Positions 1 to 5,390 of a stretch of 5,797 bases of DNA are shown here, one piece after another (the stretch's first letter is position 1; every line of letters starts with the position of its first letter). The notes beneath the pieces were generated by a model, which ran no database searches, had not been told where the DNA came from, and saw only the letters and a list, made by a program, of their open reading frames with translations. The stretch covers positions 1 through 5,797 of the forward strand of contig JAJRUK010000368.1 in NCBI GenBank assembly GCA_024277835.1. The letters run 5' to 3'. The translations under genes and the position numbers were made by a program. Source of the stretch: Planctomycetota bacterium. Lineage in GTDB: Bacteria > Planctomycetota > Phycisphaerae > UBA1845.

Positions 1-703
1 CCTTGTGGACAAGGGTGACGCTCTTTCGCTTATTGATAATGGCGTACTCAATGGCGGCGCGAATCAGTCGTTCGCTGCCCTCTTTGGAGACTGGCTTCAC
101 GCCAATGCCGCTTGTTTCGGGGAAGCGGATGTTGGTAACACCCATTGCGTCTTGCAAGAATGCGATCACCTTCTTGACCTCGGGCGTGCCTGCCTGCCAC
201 TCGATACCCGCGTAAATGTCCTCGGTATTTTCGCGGAAGATGGCCATGTCGATTAGCTCGGGGCGCTTCACGGGGGACGGGACGCCCTTGAAATATTGCA
301 CGGGTCGCAAACAGGTGTAGAGGTCGAGTTTTTGACGAAGGGCGACGTTGAGCGATCGCATGACCGATGTCCCGGCGGCGGAACCGATGGGCGTGGTGAG
401 TGGCCCCTTAATGCCGACCAGGAAAGTACGAAACGCTTCGACGGTGTCTTCGGGGAGCCAGGTTCCGTACTTGTCGTATGATTTTTGTCCGGCGAAGACC
501 TCGAACCAGACGATTTTTTTCTTGCCGCTGTAAGCTTTGTTGATGGCTTGGTCGAAAACGCGAACGGCAGCCTTCCAGATGTCGCGGCCAATGCCGTCGC
601 CCTCGATGAACGGGACGATGGGGTTGTCGGGGACGTTTAGTTTGTCGCCCTGCATGGTGATCGGTGTGCCGTCTGTCGGTGGAGTCAGGTGCTCGAAGCT
701 CAT
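1..703 (-). CDS. icd: Isocitrate dehydrogenase, N-terminal 234 codons (gene runs off the left edge)
   Basis: Oxidatively decarboxylates isocitrate to 2-oxoglutarate in the cytoplasmic TCA cycle. The translation aligns without frameshift to E. coli and B. subtilis Icd from the first residues. Recognisable blocks are LNVPDNPIVPFIEGDGIG (residues 22-39), KGPLTTP (99-105), RSLNVALRQ (116-124), FRENTEDIYAGIEW (156-169) and SVTLVHK (228-234). Substrate-binding residues are present: Ser117, Arg123, Arg133, Arg157, Tyr164 and Lys234, equal to E. coli S113, R119, R129, R153, Y160 and K230. The loop between KGPLTTP and Ser117 is five residues longer than in E. coli. ATG at 703 is the first start after an in-frame stop overlapping the -10 box (around 812-814), and it fits the family N-terminus. 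A weak GAAAGG lies 10 bases upstream. The cofactor-specificity residues lie beyond the window, so NADP use is inferred from overall similarity to the NADP-type enzymes. Family identification is very secure; the C-terminal part is unseen. Confidence 0.97.
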   Translation of the reverse strand, partial: MSFEHLTPPTDGTPITMQGDKLNVPDNPIVPFIEGDGIGRDIWKAAVRVFDQAINKAYSGKKKIVWFEVFAGQKSYDKYGTWLPEDTVEAFRTFLVGIKGPLTTPIGSAAGTSVMRSLNVALRQKLDLYTCLRPVQYFKGVPSPVKRPELIDMAIFRENTEDIYAGIEWQAGTPEVKKVIAFLQDAMGVTNIRFPETSGIGVKPVSKEGSERLIRAAIEYAIINKRKSVTLVHK

Positions 704-713
704 GGTGCTGTCG

Positions 714-719
714 CCTTTC
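714..719 (-). promoter_or_regulatory. Weak ribosome binding site of icd
   Basis: GAAAGG on the minus strand with a 10-base spacer to the ATG at 703. It is only a partial match to the Shine-Dalgarno consensus and the spacer is slightly long. It is the only purine-rich stretch at a usable distance. Confidence 0.45.
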
Positions 720-741
720 GTGGTGTATGTTTTGTCTGCTG

Positions 742-792
742 CCGCAGCGTTGCGGGGTCGCCTATTCGCCGGGCGAAACAGTGCATTTCGCC
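742..792 (-). promoter_or_regulatory. Hairpin-rich 5' leader of icd
   Basis: The predicted transcript starts near 804, giving a leader of about 100 bases. It holds a perfect 7-bp hairpin with a 7-base loop (arms 772-778 and 786-792, GGCGAAA/TTTCGCC on the plus strand). A second possible hairpin shares the 772-777 arm (TTCGC/GCGAA, 765-777) and so cannot form at the same time as the first. A third is a 5-bp hairpin with a 4-base loop (742-746 and 751-755, CCGCA/TGCGG). I match this to no known riboswitch. A regulatory role is inference; the inverted repeats are seen directly. Confidence 0.35.
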
Positions 793-810
793 GCGAACCA
801 AAGACCGGGG

Positions 811-839
811 ATCATAATACGAGGAGCAGGTAGCGTCAA
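811..839 (-). promoter_or_regulatory. Sigma-70-type promoter for icd
   Basis: On the minus strand a -35 box TTGACG (834-839) is followed by a 17-base spacer and a -10 box TATGAT (811-816). Each hexamer differs from consensus at one position and the spacer is optimal. The start of transcription would fall near 803-805, about 100 bases before the icd ATG. The promoter lies in the intergenic gap in the right orientation, so icd probably has its own transcription unit instead of depending on the upstream propeller gene. An overlapping TATTAT is a poorer choice, as its spacer would be 14. Confidence 0.65.
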
Positions 840-932
840 CGGAAACGGGGGTATTCTTGTGAGGCTGTGCGGGTTGCGAAGCCAGGGCTGTGGCGGAAGA
901 AGCAAGGCATTCGCGTCCCGGTTCCGTAGCAA

Positions 933-942
933 CCCCCCCCCC
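933..942. repeat. Homopolymer run of ten C
   Basis: Ten consecutive C on the plus strand (ten G in the sense of the neighbouring genes), five bases from the palindrome at 947-967. Such runs are prone to slippage in replication and in sequencing, so the exact length may vary or be uncertain. It is in non-coding DNA, more than 90 bases upstream of the icd -35 box. Confidence 0.9.
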
Positions 943-946
943 TGAA

Positions 947-967
947 TCCCCCCTTGCGAAGGGGGGA
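947..967. repeat. Perfect G/C-rich palindrome, likely a dispersed intergenic repeat
   Basis: TCCCCCCTT, a 3-base GCG centre, then AAGGGGGGA: a 9-bp perfect inverted repeat. As RNA it would be a very stable hairpin on either strand. No T run follows on either side, so it is not a standard intrinsic terminator, although it could slow polymerase or protect a 3' end after the propeller gene. From memory, very similar C-tract/TTGCGAA/G-tract palindromes occur as scattered intergenic repeats in several bacterial phyla; this could not be checked here. Confidence 0.75.
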
Positions 968-1032
968 CTGATGCTCTGTGCGCTCGCGTTTATTCACCGG
1001 GTCAAACTTGGTGCCATGTCGGAATCATTTTC

Positions 1033-1085
1033 TTCATGCACCGGTTGCGTACCGGCGTCAGAGTTCAGTTAATTTCATGCGCCGG
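1033..1085 (+). repeat. Direct repeat pair TTCATGC(A/G)CCGG
   Basis: TTCATGCACCGG (1033-1044) and TTCATGCGCCGG (1074-1085) agree at 11 of 12 positions and start 41 bases apart. In each copy a further ACCGG follows five to seven bases later. The pair is interleaved with the nested inverted repeat, suggesting the region grew by duplication of a short unit. Confidence 0.55.
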
Positions 1086-1098
1086 CCCGAACCGGTGC
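1038..1098. repeat. Nested inverted repeat downstream of the propeller gene
   Basis: Outer arms GCACCGGTT (1038-1046) and AACCGGTGC (1090-1098) are perfectly complementary over 9 bp. Inside them CCGGCG (1052-1057) pairs with CGCCGG (1080-1085). The two stems are separated by internal loops of 5 and 4 bases and closed by a 22-base A/T-richer loop. The element starts about 50 bases after the propeller-gene stop codon. It could act as a transcript 3'-end structure or a protein-binding site. No T run follows it on the minus strand. The pairing is seen directly; the function is unknown. Confidence 0.6.
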
Positions 1099-1138
1099 CA
1101 CACTAAATCCTGTTGATGCGATACACCGGAGCCACACT
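1091..1138 (+). repeat. Direct repeat pair ACCGG(T/A)GCCACACT
   Basis: ACCGGTGCCACACT (1091-1104) and ACCGGAGCCACACT (1125-1138) agree at 13 of 14 positions and start 34 bases apart. A degenerate relative with ACCGG followed by GGTGCCATGT lies at about 996-1018. From memory, similar TGCCACACT-bearing repeats are scattered between genes in some planctomycete genomes; not verified here. Confidence 0.6.
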
Positions 1139-1150
1139 GGGATCGCGTTC

Positions 1151-4100
1151 TTACGGTGCGGAGGTGAAAAGGCGGAGCTTCCCGTCTGCCTGGATCGCGA
1201 GGCCTGCGTCGGTTGCTTGCACGTTTTGGACTTCCTCCAGATGGCCAAGGTCCAGCGCGCCGCCACGCTTGGGGATGAGTCCGCTTGCGTTTCGGTGGTC
1301 GTAGAAATACGCGCGGTTTACTTCGCCCTTATCGTGACGGGCGAGATCGACGACGAGTGCGTAGCTGGTCGTCATTAGCCGGGCTGTCAGGTTTGGTTGG
1401 TCGGGCGTGGTTCCGCGCCATAGCGTCATTCCGCTGGCGCTATCGATCGAGACCACGTCGGTGCTTGTTGTTGCGATCAAATTTGTATCCGCCTGATGGA
1501 CGACGATGTCGCCGTCGTGGTCGGTGATTCTGTCACTGCACCAATCCTGCTTGCCGTCGCCGAGTCGAAGCTTGCAAAGCGTCTTGCCATTGTCGGAGAA
1601 GTAGATTGCGTCGAGATCGAGAAAGAGAGAGGAACTTCGGATGAGACCGGTTGATGCGAAACGCCAGCGGCGCTTTTGCGTGGAGGCGTCAAAGAGCGAA
1701 ATCGACTGAGACGTGACCACGACGACGCGGCCATCGATTGTGACGAAGATTCGCTCGACGGGTCTGGTTTCCTGCGTGACGGTTGAGCCAATGAGGTTTC
1801 CGGTCTTGGCATCGAGTACGCAGAGCTTGACGCGGTCGGCGCTTCTGAGGTGGTAGACGATGAACGGGTTGGTGATGCGGACTTCACCAATGGGAATATC
1901 TTCGACGACACGCTTGAAACCGATGGCTCCATTGGGGATCGAGATGCGCCGCATGTCGCCGTTGTCAAACGCGACGATGAGATTGTCGCCGTCCAACGCA
2001 ACCGCGCGCAGGGTTCCGCCGCCCTCCCAATCTGCGCCGGGGTCGGCGACGTGCGGCGGGGACTCACCGACGGTCCACAGACGTTGGCCTGTCGATGGGT
2101 TAAGTGCGAAAACCTGGTAGAGGTTTCTTAGCAGGACGACATCTTCTCGGGCTAGTAAAAGTTGAACATCACCGGGAACCTTTGCGGGTGCGGGCCAATG
2201 GTCTTTTGCGGTGGCGGCGTCGATTGATCGCAAACCATCTGACGAAATGACGAAAATCGTTTTCCAGGTTGATCCGGGTTGCGGACCCAGCGTTGGCGAG
2301 AGCAATGCGGCGGAGTCCGGGAGCGTGAGGGTCGCGCTGCGCGAAAGCGGGAGTCGCACGTTGGGCCTAACGCGAACGACGCGATCGCGAACGTCCGCGA
2401 GCCTTGTTCGATATTGCTTGAACGTCACGCTTCGACCTTCAAAGAGGAATTCCAGCGAAGGGAAGTCGCGCATCGCTTTGGTCAACCATCGGTAGGCATG
2501 CTCGGGAGAGCCAGCCTTCTCATGGGCGTCGGCGATTTCTCGCATAAGGGTGGCTGCGATTGTGCGATCGGTGTTGCGATGAAACGCCAAAGTAAGCTGT
2601 TTGACTGCATCGTCGAATCGACCCTCGCCGCCGAGCCACCTTCCATACGCGACCATCGCCTTGGGCGCGGCGAGGCTATTCGGAAACGTCTCGATGAGTC
2701 GAATGAAAATGCCCTCGTGGTCGGTCTTGTAGGCACCATCCAGCCAGCGCTGGGCTTCATCTTCGAGCAGCGCGTACACGTCGCGTCCGTGCTTGGCGAT
2801 GAGCGCTGCGATTTCGCTGGTGGCGACGGCGGCAGCGCTGCGCTCGACGCCGCGACTCGGGTCAGCCAACAATTCGCGAAGGGATCGATCGCGCAAAATC
2901 TGATTGTACAACTGAATGGCGTTTCTGGGTGAACCGATGCGTTCGTAGATTTGCGCGAACTCAAAGCGGTATCGCAAGCCTGCCTGCGGGTCTGGCGCGT
3001 GACGCGAGGCGTATGTGTGAAGTCGATCTAATGTACTGTTATCCAGCTCATCCTTCTCGGCGAGGACGAGTGCGAACTTGCAGACGTCGTTGAACAGGCG
3101 CGTATGGATGGCTAGATCATTAGCGTCGGTCTCGCGAGCGAAACGTTTGACAGCTTCGTCTAGCACTTCCATGGCTTGCTTGTGTTCGCCCGCGCCAATG
3201 GCGACCTCTGCTAACTCGATGGCGGGAAGGGGATCGTCGGGAGCGTCCGCCATGGCTTGCCGCAGGGATCGCCAGATGTCCGCCTTGCGAACGTAGGCGG
3301 CGACCTCGGTAACACCCGCCACGATCAGCATGTCACTTAGTGGTAGAAGATTTCCGCCCTGACTCTCAACTTCCCAGGCGTGTTGCTGCGTTGTGCCATC
3401 TGTTGTCGCATAACTCGCCATGTGGTTGCGAAATGGGATCAGCAAACGATCTTTCGCCCAGGACGCTCGCCCGAAGGGTCTGCTGTTGTCGGGTAGCGAG
3501 GTTGACCAGACCGTCGATCGCGTGTCTGCGTTGAAACAGGAGACCTTGCGTCCGACGCCGCAGAGAACGCCTTGATCGACGCCCAGGAGTGTGTCTATCC
3601 CGCCGATTTCGCCAACGAGAATCTCGTCGATCGTGCGTCCGTCGGTGGGGTCCAAGACCAGTAGCGCGGCGGAGTCGGTGGGCAGCGCGTAGAGCTTGTC
3701 ACCCGAGTAGATGATGGGGTTGAACTGCCAGGGTCTTACGTCTCGCGAAGCGCGACCGGCTGCTCCGCCGTCTTCGTCGCGAAGGCGGTTGTACAACGTC
3801 AGCCACTTGACATTGCCGGTAAACGCGGACACCGCCGCGATGGTTCCGAGTCCTGAGTTCACGAAAACGGTCCCGCGGTTCATCGCGGCGATGGCGGAGG
3901 TCGCGGTTCGCGAGCCGAACGTCGCGGTCGATGCGCTTCCCAGGTGTACGCGCCCCAATAATCGACCATCGGAAGCGCGGAACCTGTACAGATAGCAGTC
4001 CTCAAAACCGAACGACCTTCGCCTTCTTCCGACGATGAAAAGACGCCCGTTTTCGACGATCGGGGTTGAATCAAACTTCAACTCGGACGCGAACTCGTTG

Positions 4101-5383
4101 GCAGCGCTTTTCCCGGTGCGCCAAAGGAGCTTGCCGGAGTGAAGGTCGAGGCAGACCAACTCTACGCTGCCGCGCGAAGGGTTGTAGTCGTAATAGGACA
4201 CGTCCTCGCGCGGGAGGGCTGCGTAGACTTTGCCGCGATGGATCGTCACGGAATCCCACCCCGGGGGACGATCGTCGAGGTAGTTGTCTGGTTCTGTTGG
4301 AAGCGCGTCGGGGCTAAACCGCCACGCCAGCGCGCCCGTGTTGCGATGAAGGGCGACGACATCGCGAAAACGCTGTACAACGACGATGCCATCACTGACG
4401 ACGGGAAAGATGGTCAGGTCGCGCGACGCCTCTCTTGTAGACCTTCCGCCAAACTCGATGCGAATCCCCTTCGATTCGTCTGTTTCGCGTTGGCGGAAAC
4501 GATATCGCCACAACAACCCGGGTTCTTCGACATTGCAGCTTTTCTGCGCGGATCGTTGATAGGTGCCGCCAAAGACGGGCCATTCGCCGGGCGAATTCAT
4601 CGGTTGAGGTCGGGCGAAGTGCTCGTTGATCTCTTTCACCACGTCGGTGACGGAGCGATCGTGACCTAGCCAGCGAATTGTTAGCGCTGCACCTTTTCCA
4701 CCACCATCTTCTTCTTCGCCCACGATGACTGGGTCGCCGCGCAGGGCGCGAACGATCTTGAGCATCGCAGAATACTGCACCTGGTAGCGATCTTTGTCGG
4801 GATGAGATTGCAGCACGCGCGAGTACACGAATGCGGCAAGGTCGTAGTCGCCCGCTTCGATCGCAAGCTGGCCCATCCCCGCTGCGGACTCCGCCGCAAC
4901 GCTTGTGCAGAAGTATCGATCGAAGAGTCGCACGAGTTCGGTCAGGTCGCGCCTTGCCTGGGCGCGCTCGAATGCGCGATCGGCACTATCGGTGACGAGA
5001 TTTCTGTACGCCCTTAACCCGGCGGGTGGCCAACTGACGATGAGATCGTTGATGTGGTCGCGGACGCTTCCGTATCTTCCCGCGGGAGTGCGGATGAGCT
5101 TTTCGCCTTCGGTCTGAGCGGTGCTTTCCAGGAGAGCGGCTGCGTCTTGCCAGCGACCGAGACCGGCGAGCTTGCCTACACGAGATAGCGCGTCTACCGC
5201 TTCAAAGCTATCGTTGAGGTAGACATCGCCCGCCTGTTTGTCGGGCCGAAGTCTGTCGGGTATTTTCGGGATTGCCACGATGGGGGGTCGCTGAGCGCAC
5301 AGAGGTCGAGGTCCACACACAAGCAGACCGCCGATCGCAACGAGCATCGCGATCAGTCGAGGTTTCTTAGAGGGGCGTCTCAT
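1151..5383 (-). CDS. Giant exported PQQ-like beta-propeller / TPR / beta-propeller protein
   Basis: A 1410-residue protein of unknown specific function. Residues 1-30 form a Sec signal peptide: basic MRRPSKKPR, a hydrophobic stretch (10-23), and probable cleavage after PLCA. Residues 60-215 are helical with TPR-like pairs. Residues 265-700 form the first propeller, opening with WPVFGG (268-273) and carrying PQQ-type blade motifs near 342, 409, 465, 515, 574 and 614 (pattern LxxxTGxxxW). Residues 705-1000 hold TPR-like repeats, clearest at 720-750, 803-832, 907-935 and 945-974. Residues 1035-1408 form a second propeller with blade motifs near 1051, 1091, 1147, 1187, 1228, 1269 and 1310. No CxxCH haem site and no quinoprotein dehydrogenase active site are seen, so binding or scaffolding is more likely than catalysis (BamB-like fold). 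ATG at 5383 lies 4 bases after the MTAP stop with no Shine-Dalgarno, implying translational coupling. A TTG at 5413 would overlap MTAP and spoil the signal peptide. Confidence 0.9.
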   Translation of the reverse strand: MRRPSKKPRLIAMLVAIGGLLVCGPRPLCAQRPPIVAIPKIPDRLRPDKQAGDVYLNDSFEAVDALSRVGKLAGLGRWQDAAALLESTAQTEGEKLIRTPAGRYGSVRDHINDLIVSWPPAGLRAYRNLVTDSADRAFERAQARRDLTELVRLFDRYFCTSVAAESAAGMGQLAIEAGDYDLAAFVYSRVLQSHPDKDRYQVQYSAMLKIVRALRGDPVIVGEEEDGGGKGAALTIRWLGHDRSVTDVVKEINEHFARPQPMNSPGEWPVFGGTYQRSAQKSCNVEEPGLLWRYRFRQRETDESKGIRIEFGGRSTREASRDLTIFPVVSDGIVVVQRFRDVVALHRNTGALAWRFSPDALPTEPDNYLDDRPPGWDSVTIHRGKVYAALPREDVSYYDYNPSRGSVELVCLDLHSGKLLWRTGKSAANEFASELKFDSTPIVENGRLFIVGRRRRSFGFEDCYLYRFRASDGRLLGRVHLGSASTATFGSRTATSAIAAMNRGTVFVNSGLGTIAAVSAFTGNVKWLTLYNRLRDEDGGAAGRASRDVRPWQFNPIIYSGDKLYALPTDSAALLVLDPTDGRTIDEILVGEIGGIDTLLGVDQGVLCGVGRKVSCFNADTRSTVWSTSLPDNSRPFGRASWAKDRLLIPFRNHMASYATTDGTTQQHAWEVESQGGNLLPLSDMLIVAGVTEVAAYVRKADIWRSLRQAMADAPDDPLPAIELAEVAIGAGEHKQAMEVLDEAVKRFARETDANDLAIHTRLFNDVCKFALVLAEKDELDNSTLDRLHTYASRHAPDPQAGLRYRFEFAQIYERIGSPRNAIQLYNQILRDRSLRELLADPSRGVERSAAAVATSEIAALIAKHGRDVYALLEDEAQRWLDGAYKTDHEGIFIRLIETFPNSLAAPKAMVAYGRWLGGEGRFDDAVKQLTLAFHRNTDRTIAATLMREIADAHEKAGSPEHAYRWLTKAMRDFPSLEFLFEGRSVTFKQYRTRLADVRDRVVRVRPNVRLPLSRSATLTLPDSAALLSPTLGPQPGSTWKTIFVISSDGLRSIDAATAKDHWPAPAKVPGDVQLLLAREDVVLLRNLYQVFALNPSTGQRLWTVGESPPHVADPGADWEGGGTLRAVALDGDNLIVAFDNGDMRRISIPNGAIGFKRVVEDIPIGEVRITNPFIVYHLRSADRVKLCVLDAKTGNLIGSTVTQETRPVERIFVTIDGRVVVVTSQSISLFDASTQKRRWRFASTGLIRSSSLFLDLDAIYFSDNGKTLCKLRLGDGKQDWCSDRITDHDGDIVVHQADTNLIATTSTDVVSIDSASGMTLWRGTTPDQPNLTARLMTTSYALVVDLARHDKGEVNRAYFYDHRNASGLIPKRGGALDLGHLEEVQNVQATDAGLAIQADGKLRLFTSAP

Positions 5384-5390
5384 TACGTTA
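5381..5390 (-). promoter_or_regulatory. Stop-start junction between MTAP and the propeller gene (probable translational coupling)
   Basis: The MTAP stop TAA (5388-5390), four bases, then ATG (5381-5383). The bases upstream of this ATG contain no GGAGG-like stretch, so ribosomes finishing MTAP are the likely source of initiation. This decides the start codon of the propeller gene together with the signal peptide that follows. Confidence 0.6.

Larger units (their letters stand above)
704..1150. other. 447-base non-coding gap between the propeller gene and icd
   Basis: No convincing gene on either strand: open frames here are short, have no recognisable product, and overlap palindromic and repeated sequence. 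From the propeller-gene end towards icd it contains a zone of ACCGG repeats and a nested inverted repeat (about 996-1138), a G/C palindrome (947-967), a run of ten C (933-942), about 90 bases (840-932) in which I see nothing specific, the icd promoter (811-839) and the icd leader. Downstream of the propeller-gene stop I see no hairpin followed by a T run on the minus strand, so no classical intrinsic terminator can be assigned. Confidence 0.8.

Noticed and set aside
268..591. Minus-strand open frame of 107 codons inside the icd region
   Set aside because: It is in another frame of the same strand as icd. The icd frame, open from 703 to the left edge, matches isocitrate dehydrogenase residue by residue, so this is a shadow.
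1038..1098. Intrinsic terminator of the propeller gene
   Set aside because: The inverted repeat is real, but no T run follows it on the minus strand and the loop is long. Listed only as a repeat.
996..1138. CRISPR array from the spaced ACCGG repeats
   Set aside because: Units are too short and degenerate, spacing is irregular (44, 11, 40, 34 bases), and no cas gene is present.
1477..2067. Minus-strand open frame of 196 codons, rich in Ser/Pro/Arg
   Set aside because: A frame-shifted reading of the second propeller. The sense frame continues unbroken through it with clear blade motifs.
2279..2932. Plus-strand open frame of 217 codons
   Set aside because: Antisense to the TPR part of the giant gene, with no recognisable domain. 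Its composition is explained by the sense codons.
4583..4595. Second copy of TTCGCCGGGCGAA, also present at 765-777 in the icd leader
   Set aside because: This copy encodes Ser-Pro-Gly-Glu ahead of the first propeller motif. A shared 13-base GC-rich palindrome is probably coincidence.
4139..4669. Plus-strand open frame of 176 codons
   Set aside because: Antisense to the first propeller, no family recognised, typical shadow in GC-rich coding DNA.
5309..5326. Possible lipoprotein cleavage site at LLVC in the signal peptide
   Set aside because: The residue before Cys is Val, not Gly/Ala/Ser, so the lipobox is poor. PLCA followed by Gln fits signal peptidase I better.
1151..5383. Quinoprotein (PQQ-dependent) dehydrogenase activity
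   Set aside because: Only the structural blade motif of PQQ proteins is present. No catalytic Asp/Cys-Cys region of alcohol or glucose dehydrogenases and no haem-binding CxxCH was seen.
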